This document shows, piece by piece, positions 22,256 to 33,130 of a stretch of 64,000 bases of DNA (the stretch's first letter is position 1; every line of letters starts with the position of its first letter). Source of the stretch: Epiperipatus broadwayi. Lineage: Eukaryota > Onychophora > Udeonychophora > Euonychophora > Peripatidae. The notes beneath the pieces are model-generated. The model searched no databases, was not told the DNA's origin, and saw only the letters and a program-made list of their open reading frames with translations. The stretch is taken from assembly GCA_028023455.1 (NCBI GenBank), contig JAQFVV010006353.1:2172001-2236000 (forward strand), written 5' to 3'. A program made the translations under genes and the position numbers.

Positions 22256-23025
22256 CACATGTATGTACTGCATTAATGAAATAAAAATAATAGTTAAACA
22301 TAATTATTATTTGAGCCAAATGCTATTTTAATGCAGTGCATCATAATCATTCATTTGGCTAAATTAATAATGACTACATTTAATGATTAATTTTTTCTTT
22401 ATTAATGCACCCAGGTATATGTGAAAAATTTATCATATATAAAGATAATGAAATGGATTAATTATGGTATGCACTTTAGAAATAATTAAAATTTCCAATC
22501 CACCTCACACTTGAAACATGAACAAAATCATTTGAGGAAGATATGCAATTCCCAAGATGCATTTCATCCCTTTGCTGGCTCAGGTTAAAATATCTTAAAC
22601 ATTTGTTCAGTATTTATCAATACCAAATTATTATAATTTGATTTGCAAGTGTTTTACTTTGACATCAATCATTTCAGATAAACACATTGATAATTATTAC
22701 TATTATTCTTAATCATTTATTAAATAAGCATTGCCATATCATTTCTATCACAACTATACTTTTTAAACTTTAATTAAAAATAATATATCTTTTACTTAAT
22801 TAAACATAATTATGTGGAATAATTCAATTTAAACTCTCTTTTTCCATATAATTTTTAGATATATTTAAAATTTTCACTTTATCAGAAATTATTGAAACAC
22901 ATAAATAAAAACATCTGAAAAACACAGAAATTAGCCAGCACTGTTTAGAATTATTCCATATATTTTTGACTAATTAAAAATAGATATATTAACCCACAGT
23001 AGCTACAATATAATTTAGTCACTAA
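22253..23025. other. AT-rich DNA, possible old repeat
   Basis: Around 22,615-22,735 there is a sequence (ACCAAATTATTATAATTTGA and downstream) also loosely present at 49,690-49,800. It is probably a diverged repeat; no more can be said. Confidence 0.3.
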
Positions 23026-23209
23026 ACATCACATGATCACCATTCTTTATGCTTACGCAAGCTGTTTATACAGAGACAAAACTCTCAATACAGTAGCACC
23101 ACTCAGTGCAAGCCAGATAGAAATTTTATGCACAAATCTTTCTGTATCCATTGACTAGACTGGCTTGCACTGAGCATCACTACTATATGGACAGTTTCAC
23201 CTCTGTGCT
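23026..23209. repeat. Family A short fold-back copy (A6)
   Basis: It starts with CATCACATGATCACCATTCT and contains ACTCTCAATACAGTAGCACC. It inverts within about 60 bp to GTATCCATTGACTAGACTGG and TACTATATGGACAGTTTCAC. The hammerhead-bearing middle is missing. Confidence 0.7.
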
Positions 23210-24759
23210 ATGAGTGGTATTTAAGACTGTTTCTAAGAAGAGTACTTGTTTTATATAAAAATTTTAAATTTGATTTTTGTATTATAACACAACACGTATT
23301 AAAATGTTTGTATAAAGAAATAAAAAAAATATATCCACAAACTCACAAAAATAAAGAAATAAAATTACTTTTGTTTAACAGAATTCAGTTGATTGTTTTC
23401 TTGTAATATTATTATAATAAAATAAATTTGTTTTTTATTATTGTTGCCATTAGTTACAATATTTATAACATTTGTTTTAAAAAATAGCAAAATAAAGTTA
23501 ACATCTGAAAAAGATAAACAAATTATAACCATTTAGACTACAAGCAGTATGAGATACAGATCTTCCTGAAGAGAGGCCCTTACAATTGAAACTACATGAG
23601 CTAACTTCAAATTAATTTGATTTTTTTTTCAAAATAGGTATATATTTATAAAGGTATTGAGAGAAATACATGACTAATTTAAAAAATATGAAATTAGGGC
23701 ATTTGAAAATTGATTGTAGTTTAGCTGGCTAGGGTTAATGTTTAACTGAGATTTAAAGCTTGTATATCGGTTAGGAATGACATGTTTATCTCTGGCCTAA
23801 TAAATGCTTAGTAACAGTCATTAAGGTCTATATTTGATGTAGATGGTATCAAAACTGAATGTAGAAAGTATGACAATTGCTAATTAAATTGTCACTGCAT
23901 AGATGCATGTGAGGAGACCATATTAATTTCTAGGGTCATTTAACAAAATCCCTGTCTTGCAATGAAATATAGTTACAGTGATGGTCATTTATTTTTCTAT
24001 GCATCATTGTGGTTAATTAGCAATTTGTTCATTTGCATGCTTTGGATGTGACTTGATTAACCAATTTGTTATATATATTTCCTATTTTGAGATTTGTTTT
24101 GGATATACTATTTGTATCTGAGTGTTTTATAATGATACACTTGTGTATATCTCCAGAAAAATTGTGAATATATAAAGTTCTTGAGGTTCTGTGATAGCTT
24201 GAAGCAAGATTATAAAATAGATGTAAAATCCATATAAATTCTAATTGATTTTAAGAAGGAACTACTTAAGCTTGCCTAATATCTAAGACTGTCAATTTAG
24301 AATTTTGGATTAGGAAATAATATCATCAAAGGAATTGATAAAGCGGAACAAAAATTTTATGAAATTATAAAAAAACATCAATAAAAATTAATGATCAATA
24401 TTTAGTAATGAACCCAGAAAAACATTTAATGGTAAAAGACAAAAAAAAAAAAAAATCACTATATATTTCTAAAATAAATAAAGTCGTCTTAAAAAAACTA
24501 AGAAAATTATTATATAATATTCTTCTTTTAGGCTTTTTGTTATTGTTTATAATAAACTAAATAGAAACGTTTTAACGTTAGCAAAAAAAAAAAAAAGATT
24601 ATTTTATTTTATATTAAAAATGGCTGAGTTCGCTTTGTGGAAAACCAAATTCATAGAAATCATGGGGTGGTTAGATATGATGAGATATTTATTGGTAAAT
24701 GATGAATTATTTAAATTAGGTAGTTATATATTTCACTTATTCCACAATTGGAAGAATCT
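23210..24759. other. AT-rich DNA with one small inverted repeat
   Basis: An imperfect inverted repeat pairs about 23,875-23,915 (AATTGCTAATTAAATTGTCA) with about 23,995-24,032 (GTTAATTAGCAATTTGTTC). It may be a decayed MITE. The rest shows nothing recognisable. Confidence 0.35.
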
Positions 24760-25090
24760 CAGCCTCAGGGGTGGCCTTTGAGCATTCCATCTTCAGATTT
24801 TTAATTGGATGGACAGTTGAAGAGTTAGCGTGTGGAGTAGATTGAAACCTGTCCTTTAAAGTATAAAGATTGGCTATCTTAATATATATCTGAGCACTTA
24901 TTGCATATATGTGTAGAAATGATAATCTGGACCAACTGATGATTGCTGGTTTAGCATGAAATACACATATTGGTGATTATTTATCTTTTCGACATATATG
25001 TGTTCAAGTGTATCAGTGTTATGAGATAGAGTGGTAATTGGTGGGTCATGTGAAATTCTATGCTCATATACCCTATATATTACATATATT
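24760..25090 (+). repeat. Family B single-arm copy (B3)
   Basis: Aligns along its length with the right half of the large family B fold-back at 62.48-62.76 kb: AATTGGATGGACAGTTGAAG, TTGGCTATCTTAATATATAT, the hammerhead, then ATATACCCTATATATTACAT. The opposite arm is absent. Confidence 0.8.
24931..24974 (+). ncRNA. Type I hammerhead ribozyme motif, family B
   Basis: ACCAA-CUGAUGA, stem II UGCU/AGCA with loop GGUUU, and GAAA are present. Stem III AUA.CA.CAU has two pairs and one mismatch, with AUA-type cleavage triplet, followed by UUGGU pairing with ACCAA. The core boxes are intact; stem III is slightly weakened. Confidence 0.6.
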
Positions 25091-25312
25091 GATTGATATA
25101 GGTATATAATAAGTCTGTATTTCAGTTATTAATGACATGGTTGTTGTTAACAATAAACCATGCCATTTCTAATATAAAAATAAAAAACTTTTCTTCTGGT
25201 AACATTAAAACATTTCTGTTAGTTTATACAATATTCTTATAACATAGTAGGATCATGTAATTCTTTAGATTAAAATCTTGTAGTAAAAGAGAGTTGTTAC
25301 AAAACCAATAAA

Positions 25313-25500
25313 ATGTCACATGACCCATTTCCCCATAATGCTTATACCATGTTTCTCAGCAGCAAGTTTTTTTAATCATTATTGTGCCATCTAGTGAAAG
25401 CATTAGCAATAAATTTCTATCCAATATCTGCAGACTAGGATTTTTAGCTCATGACTGTCATCAGTGAGGAGATTTGGATCTGAGAGCAGTGCACAAAACT
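25313..25500. repeat. Degenerate family A copy (A7)
   Basis: The end-like sequence TGTCACATGACCCATTTCCC, the motif TATCCAATATCTGCAGACTAG, and GTCATCAGTGAGGAGATTTG place it in family A. In the minus sense it still has CUGAUGA, but the GAAA box is destroyed. Confidence 0.6.
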
Positions 25501-25575
25501 ACTTGGATATAATGCAGTTACCTGTGGCAGCCATTTTTTCATTTTTGTTTTACCACCATGCTATCCACCCAAATT

Positions 25576-26236
25576 AATTAGTCCTGCAATGTAGGAGAGA
25601 TGGTATGCCTTTTCACATCTGTAATAGATGTGTAACCTTGCAGTTACATCAAATAAACCCTGCAATCTAATCCAATAATGTGTTTTATGTGTGATAATTT
25701 TACACTCTCAGTTATTGTCTGGATTTCATTCTGACAAGATATTTAATGCTATGAATTGCATTTTTAAACTATTTTTTTTACTTCATTTGCATTTATAGTT
25801 TTGATTCAATGATTTTTACTTCCATTACATAGTTTTGACTTCATGATTTTTATTTCTTTTGTATTTGTAGTTTTGAATACATGTACTTATCATTTTGATT
25901 TCATTTTCATAATTTTCTGATTAATAGTCCATTTCTTTTTCTTTTTAAACAGTACAAAATGATGACAATTTGGAATGTACCACTACTGAAATGAATGCTG
26001 TTTTATATTTCCAAGAAAATGTAAAATTGGAGGCTCAAACAAAATTATCGAAATTGACAAGAGCCTTTTCACAAAAGGAAAAAATCGAGTGGGACAAATT
26101 TATCATTATAACTTCATACAAGATCCAAATGTATACATTTTTTGGTCAGATCACAAGATTAGACAAATATCAGCAGATTGATATGAACGTGAAAAGGATT
26201 AGCAGGTCTAATACATGTTGCAGGACTAATACGTAA
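25576..26236 (+). repeat. Family F element with an internal open frame (F2)
   Basis: The right side (26,080-26,235) matches one arm of the fold-back at 45.6 kb (TTTTTGGTCAGATC, CAGGTCTAATACATG and GCAGGACTAATAC). The left side (ATTAGTCCTGCAATG at about 25,587) is a plausible inverted partner. In between, a frame open from about 25,953 to 26,234 encodes about 93 residues, including NVKLEAQTKLSKLTRAF. It is preceded by a pyrimidine-rich AG (at 25,951-25,952) and followed by GTAAGT (at 26,233), so it could score as an internal exon. Its last third is repeat-derived, which makes a conserved gene unlikely. I do not recognise the protein. Confidence 0.4.
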
Positions 26237-26329
26237 GTACCATTTAATAATATTATCCTGTTTCTAGATCCATATAGATTCATAAATAATAAATAACTCA
26301 GATTATATGTAATTCAACAGGAAGTAATC

Positions 26330-26553
26330 AAATCTTTCAATGAGTTGAATAATGTGAATAAACTCTCCAAAAGACAGATGATACCACTTATCCATTAACA
26401 TTTGTTCTTATATATGCTAGTTTGTTTACATAGTTTTAAATGAGGGAATGAATTTGATCTATTGATTATATAGATTTATAAAAAAATAATAAGAATCACC
26501 ATTTGAATGTTCAGAGGATAAATCCTCTGAACATTCAAATGGTGATTCTTATC

Positions 26554-26648
<95 letters not shown>

Positions 26649-26785
26649 CAATAGATTGACTTCATGCTCATTTAAAATTACATAAACTAAGCATATATAT
26701 GAACAAATTCTAAAGACAGGTAGTATCATCTGCCTTTTGGAAAGTTTTTTTATGTTATATAACTCACTGGAAGCTTCAGTTAGTT
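26330..26785. repeat. Family G fold-back element around a (TA)n core
   Basis: Diverged inverted arms flank the centre: CTCCAAAAGACAGATGATAC and TTGTTCTTATATATGCTAGT on the left, with their complements on the right (GTATCATCTGCCTTTTGGA and CTAAGCATATATATGAACAA). The middle holds a perfect short palindrome (26,496-26,552, halves GAATCACCATTTGAATGTTC and its complement) and a (TA)n array. No coding sequence. Confidence 0.75.
26559..26643. repeat. (TA)n microsatellite
   Basis: About 85 bp of pure TA inside the family G element. The tyrosine/isoleucine-rich open frames across it are artefacts. Confidence 0.95.
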
Positions 26786-27069
26786 GTGGTTCAATCATAT
26801 TTATATCTTATGGTGCCCTTAGTTTTTAATAAATATATTCACTTCTATCCTTTTACTATGAATATATAAAACTAATAAGACATAACATAACCCCAGTTTG
26901 ACAGTTATTAAAAGCTTAGGACACCATATTATATAGATATTGAATTGGTTTCAGATCTATATGATTATATAAAAAAATGGTTTAGATTGAAAATATTTAT
27001 ACCCTTGCCAATTTGGGCTGATAGCTTAATAAAACAAAGAAGTGAAAATCACTATTAGGGGAAAAGGAT

Positions 27070-27250
27070 GTTAGATCCAAAAGATTCAAGTGCACTATTC
27101 CCAAATCCAAAGCTTCTCACTGATGAAAGTCATAAGTTAAAAAGTAGTCTGGGGATATTGATAGAACAATACTGGATAGAGATTTATCAAGCATTACTAT
27201 CTAGAATCTATTAATTTCTAAAGCTCACACTAGGGGGCATAATAATAGTG
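27070..27250 (+). repeat. Degenerate family A copy (A8)
   Basis: It contains GTTAGATCCAAAAGATTC, TCTCACTGATGAAAGTCATAA and AGTAGTCTGGGGATATTGAT in family A order. CUGAUGA survives but GAAAC is AAAAG, so the ribozyme is dead. Confidence 0.65.
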
Positions 27251-27461
27251 ATAACTATTGCTAAAGAAACATTGTCAGATGTGGAATCTAGTTTCATAAA
27301 AGGTTAGAATTGAGAAAAACAGAAATCAATTCCAAGAAGATTGATTTAGGTAGTGATGCTAAATCGATGTGAAATATTCTAAAAGGATATGCAGGAATAC
27401 TGTGAAGTAAATTTTGCAATAAAATATCCATTTATAATTTAATAATAATAAAAAAAATCAT

Positions 27462-27590
27462 CAAATGTTGTTAGCCGAGAAGTCATCACAGCCATCTTGC
27501 AAGCAAGTAGTTGGTTGCAGACGGTTGTGGGTTCGCGTCTGGCCGATGCTATAACATATGAGAAAATAATAATAATAATAATAATAATTA
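27462..27590 (+). mobile_element. tRNA-derived SINE (S2) with AAT-repeat tail
   Basis: The same family as the SINE at 59.6 kb: TGTTGTTAGCCGAGAAGTCA (A-box side), then GACGGTTGTGGGTTCGCGTC (B-box side), GGCCGATGCTATAACATATGAG and an (AAT)n tail. A clear target-site duplication was not found. Confidence 0.75.
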
Positions 27591-28261
27591 TAAAAAAATA
27601 TTAAGTTTCATAAAGAAGAGCAGAGAATTGATATATTAATGGATATATTCATACTTATTTTTTCAACACTATTCTGGAATGATTTTTTCCTGTATGTAAG
27701 ACCTCATGCATTTATAATCTTTATTTAACATGTCATATTCATGCAAGGTAAAACAAAATTTCTCCTGCATGTGGTTTTCATGCACTTGAAGACTGATAAT
27801 AGCAATAACCTGTTGATATTCAAGTGCTGATGATTACGATACTTCCCCTTTTTAACCCATGAAATGAAAGTTTCAAATATATTACATATGAAAAATAAGA
27901 AGTGAAATTGACTAATTATGTGAGGTTGTTGTCACTAATAATAAATATATTAAGCTTAGATCACAGTTTAAATATCAGGGTAAAATGAATATAATAATGT
28001 CTACTTTAATATAATTAATAGCCATATTTATCTGAAGTGGTTTCTGCCAAAATTATAAAAACAGAAAGTTTGACACTTTTAAATCAAAACATAATAATTA
28101 GGAATTGTTAAGTAATGAATAAATCAAATGATAATGATGTGTGTGAGAAATTTTGACTTGGGCTGCCAACTTATTTTTTCCCCCCATTATTTTTCAAATG
28201 TAACTTTCAAATGTTTTAAATTATTATTTTAAATTTTCTATGTCCATTATCAAAATTATCA
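27591..28261. other. AT-rich DNA without recognised features
   Basis: Nothing supported on either strand. Confidence 0.5.
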
Positions 28262-29165
28262 ATCATTATTGATCCACTGCAGGATAAGGCCTCTCCAAAT
28301 TCAACCATCTTCTCTGATCCCTAGTCTCTCTTCTCCACATCATCTCTGTACTCTTTCTTATTTTATTCATCATCTCACATGTGGTCTCTTTCTGAGTCTT
28401 TTAAAATCTCTTGGAATCCAGTTTAAGATTTCAACTGCCCATCTATTATCTCTTCTACAAACATGTTCAGCCCAACTCCACATCAGTCCATTAATTCTTT
28501 CAATGATATCAGTAACACCTATTTGTTATCTCTTCCATGCATTTCACTTTTGATCTCTTCTTGTAGCTCCCAACATACATCTCACTGAAGTCTCTTGTTC
28601 TTGTGTTAAGTGTCCAAGTTTTGGATCCATAATTAAGAACTGGTAAAACACATTTACTAAAAACCCACCCTTTTCAAACACACACATATATATATTTCTT
28701 TTTAACATTAAGTTATTTCTACCAAAAGCATCCAACCAAGTTTAATGCTACGATTAATTTCATCCATTATATTCCCATGTATAGTATTAAACTAACCAAG
28801 GTATTTGTAGTTGTTGGCTTCTTTTAACTCATCATCAACAATATTTATTTTCTACTTTTGAGAAAATCCATTGAACATTACTTCAGTCTTGTTTCTTACT
28901 TTCATCTGATAACTCTTGCAACATTTCTTGAAGCTCTGAAGCAATATTTGCAAAAACAACTTCATCTTCTGCAAAATCCAGATAACTTAAATCACCTTTA
29001 CTTTTACTCCTTTAGCTTTTTATTTTATTCCATAAAATAGTTCTTGCAAAACTACTACAAATTTTTTTGGAGATATGGAGTCACCGTGTCACACACCTTT
29101 CTCAATCTTCATTTTGTAAAACAATTATTTCACTATACTTTCTATCAATTTTTGTTTATAATCAA
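28262..29165 (-). pseudogene. RTE-like LINE ORF2 fragment
   Basis: On the minus strand the translation begins near 29,100 with an RT motif resembling GV-HGDSISPK, followed after frameshifts by NNYKYLG and KLGWMLLVEIT, then CMLGATRRDQK. It ends with the same 3' terminus as the copies at 9.1 and 31.5 kb (TCAATCATTATTGATCCACTGC on the plus strand). Several stops and frameshifts. It is the longest copy of this family here and includes the palm-to-C-terminus half of the protein. Confidence 0.8.
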
Positions 29166-29225
29166 GTGTGTTTTATTTCAAGATGGCAATTTTTGATCAC
29201 TAACTTTATTATGAAAATTATATGT

Positions 29226-29945
29226 AAATATGATTATACTATGACAATCAAGTCAGTTGAAGTACGAGGTATAACACACCTTATATTGTATGCACCCTAC
29301 TTCCATAAACTAGCAGCTTATCCTCATTCTTGTCCAGAACTCATGAGTTATGTAAGTATGAAGTGGAAAAAAGGTACAATCTTACTCAATACATAGCTGA
29401 TCTAACTAAAATAGATTATTCACAATTTTCTATCAACAACAAAATAAATAAAATTTATCACAAAATCAACCACAACCAGACCAAAGACAACAAGTCAAGA
29501 ATTCTTATACCATACATTCAACCTCTAGCCAAATGTCTCAATAACAAACTAGCTAAGGACTTCACCATCACACACTGATCACCTCCCAATACAAACAGAC
29601 ATCAATAAATTCCAAGGGTAAAATCACACCTGAACTCACCCCTCAAGTCGTGTATAAAATGACCATCCCACAAGCTAACTGCCAGGCAGTATATTATGGG
29701 GAGACCAAGACCAATATTACCAACATACCTTTACAATAAGACTAAAACCAAACAGGAAGGCAATTCCATCTTTGTTGAGCATGAAAAAACAGGACATAGA
29801 TTCAAACTCATGCCTGCTAACAGTTTGCTCAGAAAGACACGATGCTAAACGCAAGATCAGAGAAGCATTACACATAGCAAGCGATCCTAAGTCCATTAAT
29901 CGAAGAGAAGCCTGCTTTGCCCTGTCCCAAAAATGGCAGTTATAA
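29226..29945 (+). pseudogene. Penelope-like element: RT-endonuclease linker and GIY-YIG domain
   Basis: Translation in shifting frames gives EVEKRYNLTQYIADLTKIDY and ILIPYIQPLAKCLNNKLAKD (29,330-29,575). This is the linker that follows PLE reverse transcriptase. Then VYKMTIPQANCQAVYYGETK (from 29,650) is the start of the GIY-YIG endonuclease. The C-terminal segments HEKTGHRFKLMP and DPKSINRREACFALSQKWQL end at a stop near 29,945. GIY-YIG nucleases nick the target DNA for PLE integration. The YYGET core is preserved, but one or more frameshifts and stops between 29,720 and 29,840 interrupt the domain. Confidence 0.8.
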
Positions 29946-30241
29946 CTAATTTGCATTATTTTGCATAAATTTTCCTTCTAACAACGCAGTTTTTAACAAG
30001 ATCTATGAATATGAGAGCAAGAAGTCTCTCGAAAGCGCTCAGCTAAAATAATATTTTATATTTGCTTTCGATTATACATACTAGCTTCATTATCTGTGTG
30101 TACAGCATATATATATAACATTGTATTTATTTCTATAATTTTTTGCTAATAAGTATGGTTTTATAAAAATGCTTTTAACTATGATATGCGGCTACAAACA
30201 ATTAAAAACAATGAGCACTAAAAATAAATAATCAGATAGTT

Positions 30242-30648
30242 CAGGGATGCCCAACCTTTAACTTGACGCGAGCCAGTTGAGAATTTAAAAAAAATTGGGG
30301 AGCCACAATTATATATTGCATTTTTCATATTACATTTATAAACATAATTCACAAACTAAAAAAAACTGGTGTAATATGTTAAAAAGAAAAAAAAATGTAA
30401 ATACATTTTATTTATTAAAAATTTGGTAACATACATATAAATTACAATTACTGGAAAAGTATATTTTAATTATTTTATTTAATGTGAAACCTTATCGTTT
30501 GTATTGTAAAAATGTTTTTTAGTGTGTGCATGTGGCGTCAAGGAACATAAAATATTTTATCAATTTTTCTTGAAGAGATCAATGCGAGCCACATTAAACG
30601 GTTGCGCGAGCCACATGTGACTCGCGAGCTACGGGTTGGGCATCCCTA
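30242..30648. mobile_element. hAT-type MITE (407 bp) with 8-bp target-site duplication
   Basis: The terminal inverted repeats are CAGGGATGCCCAACC (left) and GGTTGGGCATCCCTA (right). An exact 8-bp direct repeat AGATAGTT flanks it at 30,234-30,241 and 30,649-30,656. Subterminal GCGAGCCA motifs occur in inverted orientation near both ends. TIR form and 8-bp duplication fit the hAT superfamily. There is no transposase, so it is non-autonomous. Confidence 0.93.
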
Positions 30649-30659
30649 AGATAGTTTAT

Positions 30660-31449
30660 AAAGAGTCTGGAAATGACAACAGGTTATAATCCATAGACGT
30701 TAAATTCCAGAGATTGCCATTGGTACATTGCAGCAAACAACCGGAACACTGAATCACTAAAAACTTCAATTTTAATTCAAATTACAATGTCATAATTTTA
30801 AATTTCTTGAACAAATTGTCAAAACTTTTAACGAAAAAAATATTAATTATTTTTTTTGAAGTACACTCTATATTATCAGATCACATATATATATATATAT
30901 TTAATACACATTTGCTATTTTTTTTATGCGAATTATGTTTCTAAGGAGGTTGCAATGTTTGCTCAACATTAAACTATTTTTTTAATTCACGCGATTGGTC
31001 TTAATCACTTTTCAATTAAAATGCTTCAGATAAGCAAAAACATTAATTAATATTGAAAGTTTTTAATGTACCTACTCCCTTTGATATTTTTAAGATTTAA
31101 AAATGAAAATATGTTAATGATAAAAAAATATATAAATCGCATCAGTTTACTCTCATTTAAGTAGCGGTAATAAATCTTTGGAGAGAATTTTTTTCACTTC
31201 GGTATAAAGTAAAAAAAATTCTATAAATAGGATTTAATTTTATTTATAAATTATTTACTGAAGAAAAACAAATCAATATTGAAAAAATTAAATTTTAAAA
31301 TTTGATATAATTTTTGAGAAATGGGAGTTATAATGTATTTTGCATACATATATATATGAATCATAGAATTAAATACGATGAAACGTACAATGAAGTTATA
31401 ATATTTTATTACTTATTAGTAATAGTTTGTCTCTGTATATTTTCCCTTC
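30660..31449. other. AT-rich DNA without recognised features
   Basis: Nothing supported. Contains homopolymer A/T runs and a short (AT)n. Confidence 0.55.
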
Positions 31450-32215
31450 ATCATCGTCAACCATTATCAATCCACTGCAGGATGAAGGTCTCTCCAAGTT
31501 TAATCCATCTTCTCCGATCTTTAGCTTCTCTTCACATCACTCCTGCACACTTTCTTATTTCATCTATTCATTTCACATGTGGTCTCTTTCTGAGTCTTTT
31601 ACAATCTCTTGGAATCCAGTTTAAAATTTCAATTGTCCATCTATTATCATCTCTTCTAGAAATATGTTCAGCCCAACTCCACTTTAATCTTTTAATTTTT
31701 CAGTGAGGTCAGTTACACCTGTTTGTTCTCTTACCCATACATTGCTTTTTCGATCTCTTCTTGTTACTCCCAATATACATCTCTCTATACTTCTTTGAGT
31801 AGTCTGAAGTCTCTGTATTGCTCTTCTATTAAGTGTCCAAGTCTCAGATCCATAAGTAAGAACTGGTAAAACACATTTGTTAATCACCTTCCTTTTCAAA
31901 CACATAGGCATATTTCGCTTTAGTATCAAGTTATTTCTACCCAAATCACTCCAACCAAGTTTAATTCTATGATTAATTTCCTCCATTGTGTTTCCATCTG
32001 TATTAATAATCTGACCAAGGTATTTGTAACTGTTAACTTCTTCTAATTCATCATAATCAATCTTTATTTTCATATCTTGAGCAAATCAATTAAACATTAC
32101 TTTAGTCTTTTTAACATTTATCTTCAGTCCTATTTTCCTACTTTCATCTGATAACTCCTGCAACATTTCCTGAAGCTCTGAAGCATTATTTGCAAAAACA
32201 GCTACATACTATAAC
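31450..32215 (-). pseudogene. RTE-like LINE ORF2 fragment, best-preserved C-terminal block
   Basis: The minus-strand frame at 31,684-32,073 is open for 129 codons. It contains SYKYLGQIINTDGN, CVLPVLTYGSETWTLNRRAI and ILGVTRRDRKSNVWVREQTG, which are hallmarks of the region after the RT palm in this LINE group. Beyond a frameshift near 31,690 the last block ends with the GETFILQWIDSG-type C-terminus near 31,470. Upstream (32,090-32,200) lie GLKINVKKTKVMFN-like codons with changes. The element is truncated at its 5' side. Compared with the copies at 9.1 and 28.3 kb it has the fewest stops, so it may be the youngest. Confidence 0.85.
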
Positions 32216-32701
32216 TTATTTCAATATCTCACATTTAAAGCCTTATCACAAAACATCAAGTTCATCATATCTTTATATATAAACACAGATTCCTATGATG
32301 TAAACAAAGATATATAGGATCATTTCCTTGTAAATAAGCTAGAAAAATGTTTAGTAGTGACGTTGCTAGGGAATTCATCAATCACTATTGATAATCTTGA
32401 GGCTAAATCACGTGTGCTCTAGTATCCAATAATAGCTTTTTGTCTAGAGTTTAATGAGAACATAAGATGGTTCTCTGTTTTCCTAAAGATTTACGATGAT
32501 GGAAATGTAGTTGTGTTTATATATTGGACTATTTCCATCATCTAATATTACGTATTAAATGTCTTTAGAAAAAATAAATTTTTATTTAAATTTTCAATTG
32601 TTATTAATAGCACAAAGGTTAGTATATGCACAACGGGTCGAGTGATATTATTCTCCTTTCTTCGTCATTCTCCTTTCCGCTTCAGGTGTTTATGACAGTC
32701 T

Positions 32702-32783
32702 AGCATGGGAGTCAAACCTGGACCCTTACATTCTTGAATATTAAATTTTTAAGATAACACTCTAACCAACAGCCATTCTGCCT
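32702..32783 (-). repeat. tRNA-like segment inside family D element
   Basis: Minus strand: GGCAGAATGGCTGTTGGTTA (A-box side), a long spacer, and CCAGGTTTGACTCCCATGCT (B-box side). Too long between boxes and unpaired at the acceptor for a working tRNA; best read as a SINE-type head. Confidence 0.6.
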
Positions 32784-32819
32784 AAGGCAACAGTAGAAGA
32801 AATTTCATATACTTATCTA

Positions 32820-33130
32820 TGAGGTTCCTTCTGATTTCTTGACCTTTTTCTAAGAGCAAAGTTGATTAATGATTTTCATACATTATGAGTAGTCACACTA
32901 GATTGACTTATGGTGTTATTTGCCATTGTTATGTGAGCAGCTTCTTCGAATTTTCTTCTTTGCGCCTTTTCCTCTTTATCCAATATTTGTGTTTCCAATA
33001 GAACATATATGTTCATTGGTTCATATATGATTTGCTACCTTGGACACATCAGTTTTCTCTCTTATAATCAGTTTATACTCTTTCAATCGCTTGTCAATGG
33101 GGTGACTGGTTTTACCAATACACATACCTG
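32820..33130 (-). pseudogene. Penelope-like GIY-YIG endonuclease fragment
   Basis: Minus-strand translation from about 33,125 gives C-I-G-K-T then SHPIDKRLKEYKLIIREKTD. This matches the start of the PLE GIY-YIG nuclease (Y-I-G followed by a conserved R and E-H/Y-K). The tyrosine of YIG is replaced by C. Stops follow after about 40 codons. Confidence 0.7.

Noticed and set aside
26503-26798. Open frames rich in isoleucine and tyrosine on both strands
   Set aside because: They are translations of a (TA)n microsatellite.
27060-27250. Functional hammerhead in family A copy A8
   Set aside because: CUGAUGA is present but the GAAA box is changed to AAAA followed by G, which removes essential G12 and stem III.
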